In this document: positions 28,676 to 38,016 of the stretch, one piece after another
Numbering within the stretch: position 1 is the stretch's first letter
Layout of the letters: each line of letters opens with the position of its first letter
Source of the DNA: Bin5 sp034428435
GTDB taxonomy: Bacteria; Chloroflexota; Anaerolineae; Caldilineales; Caldilineaceae
DNA: 64,000 nt
Direction: 5' to 3'
NCBI GenBank assembly: GCA_034428435.1
Contig: DAOUHY010000288.1
Location: 62,001-126,000, forward strand
Program-made: the position numbers and the translations under genes
The notes under the pieces: model-generated
What the model was told of the DNA's origin: nothing
What the model saw: the letters and a program-made list of their open reading frames with translations, nothing else
Databases searched by the model: none

Positions 28676-29653
28676 ATGTACGACGATGAGCTGGTCGAGA
28701 TAGCGGTTGAGGTCGACGGCGAGGCGGCTGAGGCGGTCGTTGAGCTCTTCAACCGCTACAATGGCGGCGACTGGATTGAGGACAGTGCCGCCGGGGAAGC
28801 CTCCGGAGGCGGGGCCGTGGTGGAGTCGACCGGCTACGACGACTTCGGCAGCCCGGTGCCAGACCAGTTCAGGATGGTGGTGAAGACCTACCTGAAGCCT
28901 GGCCCGCGCGGCTGCGGGATTCGCAGGCAGATTGAAGAGGGACTGTGGCGTCTTAGCCTCTTGTATCCCATGCCGGAACCGGTCGCCCGAACCGTAAGAG
29001 AGGAAGACTGGGCCCACGCTTGGAAGCAGCACTACAGGCCACTTCGCATAGGACGGCGTGTGCTGCTGACCCCGGCATGGGAAGAGCCGGAGGCTCAGCC
29101 CGGCGACGTGGTTGTCCGGCTTGAACCGGGCATGGCGTTTGGCACGGGACTGCACCCGACGACGCGACTCTGCGTGGCTGCCCTGGAGAAGTGGGTGCGG
29201 CCGGGCGACGCAGTCCTGGATATAGGTACGGGAAGCGGTGTCCTCTCCATCGCGGCCGCAATGTTGGGCGCAGCGCCGGTTTGGGCGACCGACATCGATC
29301 CGCTGGCCGTCCGGGCTGCGAAGGACAACGCTCTACGCAACGGGATCACCCTATCTCCTGGCTCGCTGCATATCCGGCGCGGCTCTGTGCCCGCAGGCCG
29401 CGCTGGCCGCTTCAACGTCATCGCGGCCAACATTCTGGCCGAAGTTCTGGTTGACCTGTTTGATTGTGCATATGACAACGTACCCCTTGCCGAGCCTCTT
29501 GCTCCAGGAGGCCACCTGATTCTTTCAGGCATCCTCGAAGAGAAATCGGAGATGGTTCTGGCGGCCGCCGCGCGCCATGGGCTAAATGAGGTCGAGCGCA
29601 GACTGGAGGGGGATTGGGTCGCTCTGGTGGTGCGAAGAGAACATGCCGGCTGA
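28676..29653 (+). CDS. prmA: Ribosomal protein L11 methyltransferase
   Basis: A 325-residue SAM-dependent methyltransferase that trimethylates ribosomal protein L11. The N-terminal ferredoxin-like L11-binding domain is followed by a linker with EEDWAHAWKQHYRPLRIG. The catalytic domain has FGTGLHPTTRLC (the PrmA hallmark), motif I VLDIGTGSGVLSIAA, an acidic VWATDIDPLAV and the catalytic-loop NVIAANILAEVL. It overlaps rsmE by 11 bases, a coupling of rRNA/ribosomal protein modification genes seen in many bacteria. Confidence 0.95.
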   Translation: MYDDELVEIAVEVDGEAAEAVVELFNRYNGGDWIEDSAAGEASGGGAVVESTGYDDFGSPVPDQFRMVVKTYLKPGPRGCGIRRQIEEGLWRLSLLYPMPEPVARTVREEDWAHAWKQHYRPLRIGRRVLLTPAWEEPEAQPGDVVVRLEPGMAFGTGLHPTTRLCVAALEKWVRPGDAVLDIGTGSGVLSIAAAMLGAAPVWATDIDPLAVRAAKDNALRNGITLSPGSLHIRRGSVPAGRAGRFNVIAANILAEVLVDLFDCAYDNVPLAEPLAPGGHLILSGILEEKSEMVLAAAARHGLNEVERRLEGDWVALVVRREHAG

Positions 29654-30404
29654 AGGTCGCAGCAGGGCCGGCAGAGACCATTGGTTCTTCCTGACGGGAA
29701 TGCGCGTCGATCGGGACAGCAGGGTCGATCTGACCCCCATTTCACACCAACTGCGAAATGTCCTGCGCCTCAGACTGGGCAGCCTGATTACCTTGCTCGA
29801 CGGGAGTGGCGCGGCCTATCAAACCCGGATTGAAGCTCTGGATGCTGAACGAGCGGCGGGTCGCGTACTGAGCAAGGAGTCCGTGCAGAGTGAGCCCGGC
29901 GTCGAGCTGACTCTCTACCAATGCGTGTTGAAGCGGGAACGATTTGAGTGGGTGTTGCAGAAAGGTACCGAGCTGGGCGTGAGCAGGTTCGTTCCGGTAA
30001 TCAGCAGCCGAACCGTGGTGCGTCCCGCTGAGAGGCTGCTCCCAAAATACAATCGTTGGCGCGCCATCATTCGTGAAGCGGCCGAGCAGTGCCGTCGAAG
30101 CCGGCTTCCCGTCCTGGCTGATTCCCTTTCATGGGACGAATCCGTTGAGCAGGGCACCGGCCACCGCATTTTGGCCTGGGAAGAGGCAGACGAGACCAAT
30201 TCATTGTGGCGTCCCGATCTGAGCGGAGCGGATAAGATCTCATTGCTGGTCGGACCTGAAGGCGGAATCAGCAGGGAAGAGGCAGATGAAGCAACCGAAC
30301 GAGGATGGCTCCCGATGTCGCTTGGCCCAAGAGTCCTGCGCGCCGAGACCGCGGCAGTTGCCGCAGCAACGATCGTCCTGCACACTGCTGGCGAGCTTGG
30401 TTGA
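29643..30404 (+). CDS. rsmE: 16S rRNA (uracil(1498)-N(3))-methyltransferase
   Basis: A 253-residue SPOUT methyltransferase of the RsmE family. The N-terminal PUA-like domain contains HQLRNVLRLRLGSLITLLDGSG. The C-terminal trefoil knot has KGTELGVSRFVPVISSRTVV, LLVGPEGGISREE and LGPRVLRAETAAVAA, which form the SAM pocket. The ATG at 29643 was chosen over 29586 because it begins just before the PUA domain and overlaps the prmA stop; the longer frame is a prmA shadow. Confidence 0.95.
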   Translation: MPAEGRSRAGRDHWFFLTGMRVDRDSRVDLTPISHQLRNVLRLRLGSLITLLDGSGAAYQTRIEALDAERAAGRVLSKESVQSEPGVELTLYQCVLKRERFEWVLQKGTELGVSRFVPVISSRTVVRPAERLLPKYNRWRAIIREAAEQCRRSRLPVLADSLSWDESVEQGTGHRILAWEEADETNSLWRPDLSGADKISLLVGPEGGISREEADEATERGWLPMSLGPRVLRAETAAVAAATIVLHTAGELG

Positions 30405-30459
30405 ATTGGCGTCGTCCCAGGTCATGATCTAGCCTGACCAAAGGGAACAGAAACTTTGC

Positions 30460-30489
30460 TTGACAGTCCACCCGCTTTCATCGTACAAT
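30460..30489 (+). promoter_or_regulatory. Sigma-70 promoter of the sugar-type ABC operon
   Basis: A perfect TTGACA (30460-30465) and TACAAT (30484-30489) stand 18 bases apart, about 400 bases ahead of the first gene. Confidence 0.7.
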
Positions 30490-30889
30490 CGCCTCGTCCA
30501 TACTGCGAGCTCTTCATATCACTTCACCAAACTTTAGGTTCCTTCCAGCGGAGGACGCGCTACCTTGAGACGAAGACGCGCGCAAATTGAGTGCCCTGTG
30601 CTTCGAAGGTCCGCCATGGTGGGACGAACTTGGCTTAAGACTGGACTAGGAAATGAGCACTGGCGCTTCGATACTTCAGGCTGAAGCAGCACGTGTCTGG
30701 GCAACTTCAGATCACCTCCTGGCAAGTGCGACTATGAAGACACCTTGACCGAAGGCTGGATCTCAAATGGTATTCGCTGCACTACCATGAGCAAATGGAA
30801 TGTGGCCTACGTCCATTGAGAACATTCCTATTACTTGACACGATTGGGAAGCACCAGTTTTTCACCAACGAGTACAAAGGAGAGGCACG
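30490..30889 (+). other. Long untranslated leader of the sugar-type ABC operon
   Basis: About 400 bases separate the promoter from the binding-protein ATG, which has a good AAAGGAGAGG site. No conserved riboswitch class, terminator hairpin with T-run, or gene with a start signal was recognised. A second promoter inside it cannot be excluded (TTGACA near 30835). Confidence 0.4.
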
Positions 30890-31993
30890 ATGAAGAGCAA
30901 GAGGTATCTGTTCGCAGTCCTGGTTTTGGCGCTGGCGGTGATCGTATTGACGGCGTGCGAGACCCAGACAGTAGAGGTCGAAGTGACGCGTGTCGTTGAC
31001 GTCACGGCCACCCCCAGGGCCGTCACATTCCATGAAGCGTCGGCAATCGAAGAAATTACTGCACCGCATCAATGCAAGCCTTTGGCAACGCTTCCAACTG
31101 AATTCTCGCAGCCGTGGCGCCTGGGATTCATCAATCCCAACCTGGCTCATCCATTCTTTGGTGAGTGGTCGGGGGCGATGAAGTCAGCCGCCGAGTTCTA
31201 CGGCGTGGAGTTCTTCGAGTCCGACGCGGCCGGCGACTATGCCACCGAGCCCGACCTGCTTGAGACGCTGCTGCTCAATGATCTGAGCATCGTGGGAGCG
31301 CACGGACCAAACGTTTATGAAGGCCTTGCGTTACGTGCACTCGACGAAGGCATTCAGTTTATCGGCATTGACAACGGACCCAGTGAGTACACACCGATTG
31401 TATACGGTATCCCCGATGGGATCGCCGGTATGCGTGGCGCGGAACTGCTGGTTGAAGGTGTCAGGAAGCGCCAGCAGGAGGACTGGGCCGGCCGCGAGCT
31501 GTTCTTCATCGAATTGACCCACGGCGGCATTCCCGCCTGCGTCACCCGCACCGGTTCAGCCGCATCGACCTTCCAGGAGGCAATGGGGCTGGATGACGAC
31601 CATGTCCTCATGGCAGACCTGACCACGGGCCGCTCGGCCGAGGACATGGTGAATGACGCCATGACAGCGAATCCTGACGGCGTCTTCGCAATGATTCCCT
31701 GCTGGGACGGCCTCGGCATTGGCCCGTACAATGCTGTAGCCGAAGCGGGTAACGAGGCCGACGTCATGCTCGTTACCTTGGGAGGCGACGAACCGCCGGC
31801 CAAGTTCCTGAAGACCAGGCCGATGGGCTACTACGGCTTCATCGAATTCCAGCCTTACTGTGAGGGCTGGGGCTGGGTCGAGGTCGCGCTCGCCACGCTG
31901 GAAGGCCTGCCGTTCGAGACCTACCAGGTACGCAAGGCGATCACCCAGGATACGGTTGATCAGCGATACGAAGAGCTGTACGGGTCCGAGTAA
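30890..31993 (+). CDS. Sugar-type ABC transporter substrate-binding lipoprotein
   Basis: A 367-residue secreted binding protein of the periplasmic-binding-protein-like I fold. It begins MKSKRYLFAVLVLALAVIVL with lipobox TAC, then a Val/Thr-rich stalk (TVEVEVTRVVDVTATP). The mature domain shows LGFINPNLAHPFFGEWSGAM, typical of ribose/simple-sugar binding proteins, and later IDNGPSE and VTLGGDEPP. The sugar or nucleoside bound is not readable. It heads the operon and is followed by a stem-loop. Confidence 0.88.
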   Translation: MKSKRYLFAVLVLALAVIVLTACETQTVEVEVTRVVDVTATPRAVTFHEASAIEEITAPHQCKPLATLPTEFSQPWRLGFINPNLAHPFFGEWSGAMKSAAEFYGVEFFESDAAGDYATEPDLLETLLLNDLSIVGAHGPNVYEGLALRALDEGIQFIGIDNGPSEYTPIVYGIPDGIAGMRGAELLVEGVRKRQQEDWAGRELFFIELTHGGIPACVTRTGSAASTFQEAMGLDDDHVLMADLTTGRSAEDMVNDAMTANPDGVFAMIPCWDGLGIGPYNAVAEAGNEADVMLVTLGGDEPPAKFLKTRPMGYYGFIEFQPYCEGWGWVEVALATLEGLPFETYQVRKAITQDTVDQRYEELYGSE

Positions 31994-32019
31994 GGCTGAC
32001 GCTTTGCGGACAGATTTTC

Positions 32020-32048
32020 GAGGGTGGGGCTGCTTAGGCCTCACCCTC
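32020..32048 (+). other. Stem-loop after the sugar-binding protein gene
   Basis: GAGGGTGGGGC pairs with GCCTCACCCTC (11 pairs, one G-T) around a 7-base loop, 26 bases after the stop codon and 51 bases before the permease gene. It has no T-run, so mRNA stabilisation or partial termination is likelier than a full stop. Confidence 0.7.
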
Positions 32049-32099
32049 TCTGCATTGGAACCGATCCCCTTCTCTCGACACAAGAGGATGTAGACGGGC

Positions 32100-33116
32100 A
32101 TGGCATCGGGAAGTCCGAATCAGCGGGCTGGTTTGCAAATTGCTGGTAGCGACAGCAGGAACCGTCGTAAACGAATTATCCAGTTCCTGTTGGACAACGG
32201 GCTGTTTATCGCTTTCGTCCTGGAACTCACCCTGTTTGCCGTCGCGGCCCCGGATCTCTTCATCAGGGCGAGAACGTTGGAGGCGATCCTCCGCCTGAGC
32301 GGGCCTGCGGGAATCGTGTTGGCCTCATACACGATTACACTCATCTCCGGCCAGATCGACCTGTCTACGGCACAGGTTGGGGGCATGGCCTCACTGATGT
32401 TTGCAGCCGTCTTCCAGCTGTTGGAATGGCCGCTCGGAGTCGCGCTGGCCCTCACTGTCCTGTTGACGATCGCGGTCGGCCTGCTGAGCAGCTACCTAAT
32501 CAAGCAGGGCATCCCATCGTTTGTGTCCACACTGGCCGTTGGCGTCGTCTGCGGGGGAATCGGCTTTCTCATTATCAACCTGACCAATCAGCCGGGAATG
32601 ATCCGCTTGGTACGCCCGCCGCTGCGCGACATTGCCAACTTCGAGATCATTGGCGTCCCCTTCGTCATACCTTTGATGTTTGTCGCCTACGCTATCGGAT
32701 GGGTGGTATTGAACCAGACCCGGTTCGGCGCCCATATCTATGCCATGGGCGGAAATCCGGCTGCCGCGGCTCTCAATGGCATCAATGCCATCCGGATTGC
32801 ACGCATAGTGCTGGTTACCAATGCCGTCATCACCGGTATGGCCGGAATCCTCATTGCCGGCCGTCAACTGGCTGCGCAACCCGGCGTAGAAGGATTGGGC
32901 CAGTCGCTGACAGCCGCACTGTTTGCAGGTGTGGCGCTCTCTGGGGGCAGTGGCAAGATCGAGCGCACCCTGATCGGTCTCCTGTTTCTGTCCACTCTGA
33001 CGATTGGCCTGGGTATCCTGAATGTTGCCGCCCCGGTGCGGCAGCTGATCTTCGGATCGGCATTTGTTTTTGCCATATTGCTGGACAGCATCCGCCAGCA
33101 ACTGGAATCGAGATAG
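32100..33116 (+). CDS. Sugar-type ABC transporter permease 1 (RbsC-like)
   Basis: A 338-residue membrane protein of the BPD_transp_2 (RbsC/XylH) family with about eight to ten helices. Family landmarks are the early loop ITLISGQIDLSTAQVGGMAS, the GGNPAAAALNGINAIRIAR cytoplasmic loop and the late glycine-rich LFAGVALSGGSGKIERTLIG. It begins with a short basic tail and is followed 11 bases later by a second permease of the same family, so the importer is built from two different membrane subunits. Confidence 0.92.
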   Translation: MASGSPNQRAGLQIAGSDSRNRRKRIIQFLLDNGLFIAFVLELTLFAVAAPDLFIRARTLEAILRLSGPAGIVLASYTITLISGQIDLSTAQVGGMASLMFAAVFQLLEWPLGVALALTVLLTIAVGLLSSYLIKQGIPSFVSTLAVGVVCGGIGFLIINLTNQPGMIRLVRPPLRDIANFEIIGVPFVIPLMFVAYAIGWVVLNQTRFGAHIYAMGGNPAAAALNGINAIRIARIVLVTNAVITGMAGILIAGRQLAAQPGVEGLGQSLTAALFAGVALSGGSGKIERTLIGLLFLSTLTIGLGILNVAAPVRQLIFGSAFVFAILLDSIRQQLESR

Positions 33117-33127
33117 GGAACTGTCAC

Positions 33128-34123
33128 GTGTTTGCGCGACTCACCCAAGGCCAACTGCCGATGGCAAGACGGAGGCGGGAGCAGCTCCTGTTCCTGATGG
33201 ACAATGGCATCTACGTCGTAACGGTCTTCTTGTTTATCGTCTTCATCTTTCTTGCACCCTACTTCTTCACCCCCCGCAACCTTGTCAACATTCTCATCAG
33301 CGCCTCGCTTGCCGGCATCGTTACCGCAGGCTACACCGTGGCCATCCTGGCTGGGCAGATCGATACCTCTACGCAGGGTGTACTGGCGGTCGCCACGGTA
33401 ACGACGGCTCTCCTCTTCGAGGAAGTGGGCGTGTCACTCCCCTTGACGGTTGCTTTTGCGCTCCTGGCCGGTATCGCCGCCGGTCTTTTCAACGGGCTCA
33501 TCGTTGTGAACGGTAAGATCGTTGCCTTCGTTGCGACGCTGGCGACGCAAGGAGTGATGCTGGCCATCGCGCTTTTCCTAAGTGGGGGCCAAACGATAAC
33601 GATCGCCCGCGAGGGGCTGCAGGAGGCTGTGTTCATACGCGTGTTTGGGATCCCCTCCTCGGTGTGGATCATGTTCTTCTGCTACATTGTCGGCTATGTC
33701 ATGTTGACCCAGACGAAGCTGGGGGCCCACATTTACGCCACCGGCGCCGACTATCGCGCTGCCCTCCTCAGCGGAGTTCCGGTTGATAGAGTAATCCGTA
33801 TCGCGCTGGTGATCTCAGCCCTGACCGCGGCCCTGACCGCCGTCCTGGTGACAGCACGCGCCAAGCAGTCGGCCATGTTCGGGCTGGCGATAGCAGGCAG
33901 CGTGGACTTTGTTACTGCCCTGACAGCAGTTCTCCTGGGAGGCTTCAGTCTCTTTGGCGGCGTCGGCCGCATCGAGCGTAATCTTGTGGCAGTGCTGTTC
34001 TTGACGATTCTGGGCAATGGTCTGCAACTTATGGATGTTCCCACCGGCATAATTCTGATAGTGCGCGGCTTTGCGCTGGTGCTGGCCGTCATCCTCAGTG
34101 TGCTGCGGGCGCGCATGACCTAG
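33128..34123 (+). CDS. Sugar-type ABC transporter permease 2 (RbsC-like)
   Basis: A 331-residue paralogue of the preceding permease, with the same landmarks: VAILAGQIDTSTQGVLAVAT, then ATGADYRAALLSGVPVDRV, and LLGGFSLFGGVGRIERNLVA. The GTG at 33128 with GGGAA ahead of it gives VFARLTQGQLP before the basic MARRRREQ; an ATG at 33161 is the alternative. The longer in-frame open stretch reaching back to 32426 lies inside permease 1 and is an artefact. Confidence 0.9.
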   Translation: MFARLTQGQLPMARRRREQLLFLMDNGIYVVTVFLFIVFIFLAPYFFTPRNLVNILISASLAGIVTAGYTVAILAGQIDTSTQGVLAVATVTTALLFEEVGVSLPLTVAFALLAGIAAGLFNGLIVVNGKIVAFVATLATQGVMLAIALFLSGGQTITIAREGLQEAVFIRVFGIPSSVWIMFFCYIVGYVMLTQTKLGAHIYATGADYRAALLSGVPVDRVIRIALVISALTAALTAVLVTARAKQSAMFGLAIAGSVDFVTALTAVLLGGFSLFGGVGRIERNLVAVLFLTILGNGLQLMDVPTGIILIVRGFALVLAVILSVLRARMT

Positions 34124-34157
34124 GCCCGGCTTGCTGGCATCGAATACGGAGTAGAGC

Positions 34158-34907
34158 ATGGCGAGCGAAGACGTAATTCTGGAGACGATGGACCTGGACA
34201 AATCTTTTGGCGCCGTGCACGCGGTGCGAACCGTCAGTTGGAAAGTCTATGAAGGACGCGTGAACGCGTTGGTTGGGGACAACGGTGCCGGCAAGTCCAC
34301 TCTGATCAAGCTGATCAGCGGAGCGTTGCAGCCAAATAGTGGGGGATTTCGAGTACGCGGGCAAGAGACCCGGATAGGCGGGCCCGCGGGAGCTTTCGGG
34401 CTTGGAATCGCCGCCGTCTACCAGGATCTGGCTCTGGTCGAAAACCGGGACGTTGTGATGAACATGTTTCTGGGCAGTGAACTGACCCGCGGGCCCGGTC
34501 AGATCTTTCTGGACCACAAGGGCATGTTGAGGCAGGCACACGAGGTACTCGACGACATTCACGCCCGCATTCCAAACGTTCGCGAGATGGTTCGCAACCT
34601 GTCCGGCGGACAGCGTCAAGCCGTCGCCGTCGGCAGGGCGCTGATCCGCGGCGGTGAAATCATCATCATGGACGAGCCCACGGCTGCACTCGGCGTCGAG
34701 CAGACCCAGGAAGTTCTGCAACTCATCGACACGCTGCGGGAGCAGGGCAAGACGATCATTCTCATCAGCCACAACATCCAACAGGTCTTCGAAATTGCCG
34801 ATTACATTTCAGTGATGTTTCACGGTGAACTGATTGGCACACGTTCCAGAGATGAAGCGACCGAGGCCGAAGTAGTGGCCATGATTATGGGAAAGCGCTC
34901 GCCTTGA
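34158..34907 (+). CDS. Sugar-type ABC transporter ATP-binding protein (single domain)
   Basis: A 249-residue ATPase with Walker A GDNGAGKST, signature LSGGQRQAV, Walker B IIIMDEPTAALG and switch His in LISHNIQQV. It resembles the first half of ribose-type RbsA but has only one nucleotide-binding domain, so it should act as a homodimer. The late ISVMFHGELIGT strand is normal for the family. It follows permease 2 and is followed 21 bases later by an FtsX-like gene. Confidence 0.92.
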   Translation: MASEDVILETMDLDKSFGAVHAVRTVSWKVYEGRVNALVGDNGAGKSTLIKLISGALQPNSGGFRVRGQETRIGGPAGAFGLGIAAVYQDLALVENRDVVMNMFLGSELTRGPGQIFLDHKGMLRQAHEVLDDIHARIPNVREMVRNLSGGQRQAVAVGRALIRGGEIIIMDEPTAALGVEQTQEVLQLIDTLREQGKTIILISHNIQQVFEIADYISVMFHGELIGTRSRDEATEAEVVAMIMGKRSP

Positions 34908-34928
34908 AGTGTCAGAGTCGAAACGGCT

Positions 34929-37898
34929 ATGTCCAGGCGAATGTGGGCAAAGTTATCCAAGCGAATCGGCCCGGCGCTCAGTCCTGTCTTGCTGGCCGCC
35001 AAGCGCCTGAAGGTCGAAGCATGGCTGGCTGCCGCGATGGCTGTCGGGCTGCTGGCAGCCGTCGCATTCACAACCAGCATTCCAACCTACAGCAACGCTG
35101 TCTATGTCCGCCTGCTGAGAAAGGAGTTACACGAAAAGACGAAGAACTACCCTCCCTTCGCGTTCATGTTCCACTTTCTTGGGGCCAAACACGGGTACGC
35201 CGAGTATGATGACGTTCGGTCGGTAGACAACTTTCTGACCAACCAGGCCGCGGGCAGTTTGGGGCTGCCGCGCACAACCGATGTCCGCTTCTTCCAAACG
35301 GTGCCATTCTCCATCTTTCCCCAGGACGCTGAGACTCAGGCGATCGCGCACTCTGCAACTGCCGAACTGAGTTTCGCGTTCCAAAGCGGCCTCGAGCAGA
35401 AGATCACGATACTGGAAGGCCGATTTCCTGGCGGCGCAGGTCTGTTTTCGAGTCGGTCCGCTCCGGTCGAGACCATCATCAACATAAACCTGGCCGAAAA
35501 GATGGGGTGGCAGGTTGGCGAAACATTTATCGCCTTCTCCAAGGCGTCCGCCGACTCGGAGGAGCCGCCAAGCCAGATTCCACTTCAAGTGGTGGGCGTC
35601 TGGCAGATGACCAACCGGCATGACGAGTACTGGTTTTACAACCCATTTGCCCTCATCAGGAATCAGTTGTTGGTGACGGAGGAGGCCTTTGCTAGGCAGA
35701 TTGGGCCCTCTTTGAGCGGAGAGATTGCAGTTGGGGCCTGGTACATGGTGCTGGACGGAGAATCCTTTGAAGTCAGGCAGGCCGGCGCATTTCTGGAGAG
35801 GCTGCGGCGGGTCGATCAGAGAGCCGGCGCGCTGCTTCCCGGTACCTCCTTGCTGGTTGCGCCCAGCAGCTCAGGACTGAAAAGGTACCAGCATGCAGCG
35901 CAGTCGATGACACAGTCGCTGTTTGTAATCGCTCTGCCGATTTTCGGATCTATTGCGGCCTATCTCTGGCTTGTTGCCGGAGTCTATGTGGAGAGAAGAC
36001 GGGCCGAGATTTCGCTGCTGCGGAGCCGCGGCGCGTCGGCAAGTCAGGTCGCGGTTATGGTCGTGTTGGAGGGGATTGTATTGGGCGGCGTTGCCTGGGC
36101 CGGCGGCGTGCCTGTCGGCAGTAGAATAGCCCAAATCATCGACAGGACTCAGGGCTTCCTGGAGTTCGGCGGCAGGTCGGTTTCCCCTATGACAATCACG
36201 CCGTCCGTGGAGCGAATCGCCATTATGACGGTCGCGCTGGCACTGCTGTTCATCCTGGTGCCCACGCTCGACGCGACACGCCACACCCTGGCGTCATACC
36301 GGCGAGAAAGGGCTCGCGGACGCTGGAAGTGGCGGCACGGCCTCGGTCTCGATCTGCTCATACTGCTGGCCGCCGGTTACGGCACTTTCAGGCTGCGCAG
36401 TCAGGGTGGTCTCGTTTCGCCGGGACCGGCCGACACGGACGCCATCGGGCCCGCGCTCGATCCATTGCTTTTTGTCACACCGGTTCTCTGGCTTCTTGGG
36501 TTCGCGCTGTTGGGCGTACGCGCCCTGACGCCTCTTATGCTGGCAATCTCCTGGGTGTCCAGACAGTTGGAGGGTTTGGGTCTGCTGCTCGCCGTACGTC
36601 GGCTCGCCCGGTCCACGGGAAACTATCGCATCCCGCTCCTGCTGCTCATCGTGACGCTCAGCCTTGCCGTGTTCACGGCCTCGTTGGCTCAGACCATGGG
36701 TAGACAGATAGCCGCCGAAATTCGATACCGAATCGGTGCAGACATGCGACTGACGGAGGTTGGCGAGAGCATTGAGCTCGATCCCCTGGGACTCTCCACT
36801 TCAACCGGCACTGAAGGTGCTGATACTGACACCGTTCAGCGGGAATCAGCATCTGCCGAGGGATACACGACGTGGTCATTTCTGCCGGTCGCGGAACACA
36901 ACACTGCACCCGGAGTGCAGGCAGTTGCGAGGGTGGGGAGATACAGGGCACTTGCCGAAGTCGGTCAGTGGAAACAGGAGGGGCATTTCATCGGGATCGA
37001 CAGGACCGACTTCCCGGACGTCGTCTTCTGGCGACCTGACTTTGCCCGCAGCAGCTTGGGTGCACTGATGAACGCCTTGGCTGTCGAACCCAATGGCGTG
37101 CTGGTCCCAAACAGTTTCTTGCGCGAGATGGTCCTGAAAGAAGGGGATGACCTGCGCGTGGTTGTGTCGATCCCCGAACAACGCAAGGAGCTGACCTGGC
37201 TCGAAGCGCCGATTGACTTCCGCATCGTAGGCAGCTTTGACAGGTTTCCTTCCTGGGAGCCCGAGCATGGACCGGTCCTGGTTGGCAACCTTGACTACGT
37301 GTTTGAGCGCGCCGGCGGACAGTTCCCTTTCGATGTCTGGTTACGCACCGAACCTGACCCGAACTATGCCCTGATCGAACAGGATCTACGGGATAAAGGG
37401 TTTCAGATATTGGGATGGGATGCGCCGGGACCCTGGGTTCTGCAGGCTCTACGCAGGCCGGAGTTCCAGGGCGTCGTTGGGCTGCTCTCAATTGGGTTTG
37501 TGGCCTGCACACTCCTGACCATTCTCGGATTTGTCCTCTTCACGATTTCGTCATTTCGTGAGCGGGCGATCGAGACGGGCGTTTTGCGCGCCCTTGGTTT
37601 CACGCCTCGTGAGGTAATCGCATTCATGGGTTGGGAGTTAATCGTTCTTCTCCTGTTCGGCTTGACTTTCGGCACGGGGATCGGAATCTGGACCAGCGGT
37701 ACATTCATACCCTATCTGCAGAGCGCAATCACCTCTGTGCCCGCAATTCTTCCCTTGGCGCCTCAGATTGCATGGCCCCGGGTCTACCAGGTCTATCTCG
37801 TTTTGGGTACACTTTACCTTTGTTCAACGGCACTTCTGACGGTTTCGCTGATGCGATCGCAAGTTACTCAAGCAATCAAGATGGGCGAAACGGTTTGA
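34929..37898 (+). CDS. Large FtsX/MacB-like permease
   Basis: A 989-residue membrane protein. One helix near residues 30-50 precedes a large extracellular region with NINLAEKMGWQVGE. Then come three helices (about 330-450) containing the FtsX signature SLLRSRGASASQVAVMV. A second long extracellular region follows, then a final three-helix block (about 850-980) with FRERAIETGVLRALGFTPREV, a repeat of the signature. This doubled FtsX layout marks MacB/LolCE-type exporters or mechanotransducers of lipoproteins or peptides. No MacB-type ATPase lies beside it; the preceding ATPase is of sugar-import type. Confidence 0.82.
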   Translation: MSRRMWAKLSKRIGPALSPVLLAAKRLKVEAWLAAAMAVGLLAAVAFTTSIPTYSNAVYVRLLRKELHEKTKNYPPFAFMFHFLGAKHGYAEYDDVRSVDNFLTNQAAGSLGLPRTTDVRFFQTVPFSIFPQDAETQAIAHSATAELSFAFQSGLEQKITILEGRFPGGAGLFSSRSAPVETIININLAEKMGWQVGETFIAFSKASADSEEPPSQIPLQVVGVWQMTNRHDEYWFYNPFALIRNQLLVTEEAFARQIGPSLSGEIAVGAWYMVLDGESFEVRQAGAFLERLRRVDQRAGALLPGTSLLVAPSSSGLKRYQHAAQSMTQSLFVIALPIFGSIAAYLWLVAGVYVERRRAEISLLRSRGASASQVAVMVVLEGIVLGGVAWAGGVPVGSRIAQIIDRTQGFLEFGGRSVSPMTITPSVERIAIMTVALALLFILVPTLDATRHTLASYRRERARGRWKWRHGLGLDLLILLAAGYGTFRLRSQGGLVSPGPADTDAIGPALDPLLFVTPVLWLLGFALLGVRALTPLMLAISWVSRQLEGLGLLLAVRRLARSTGNYRIPLLLLIVTLSLAVFTASLAQTMGRQIAAEIRYRIGADMRLTEVGESIELDPLGLSTSTGTEGADTDTVQRESASAEGYTTWSFLPVAEHNTAPGVQAVARVGRYRALAEVGQWKQEGHFIGIDRTDFPDVVFWRPDFARSSLGALMNALAVEPNGVLVPNSFLREMVLKEGDDLRVVVSIPEQRKELTWLEAPIDFRIVGSFDRFPSWEPEHGPVLVGNLDYVFERAGGQFPFDVWLRTEPDPNYALIEQDLRDKGFQILGWDAPGPWVLQALRRPEFQGVVGLLSIGFVACTLLTILGFVLFTISSFRERAIETGVLRALGFTPREVIAFMGWELIVLLLFGLTFGTGIGIWTSGTFIPYLQSAITSVPAILPLAPQIAWPRVYQVYLVLGTLYLCSTALLTVSLMRSQVTQAIKMGETV

Positions 37899-38016
37899 TG
37901 GCTTCGTCGGACTTTGAAGCCCGGCGCTGCCTGGCGTATGACCCTGAGCTGCCTGAATGTCCTCTAGCTGGCCGCGTAGGAAGCGGTTGAATCGTAAGCA
38001 CTACTGTCACGTCAAT

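Noticed and set aside
32426..33127. 565-residue version of the second sugar permease
   Set aside because: The added N-terminus lies out of frame within permease 1, is rich in Arg, His and Cys, and has no membrane segment.
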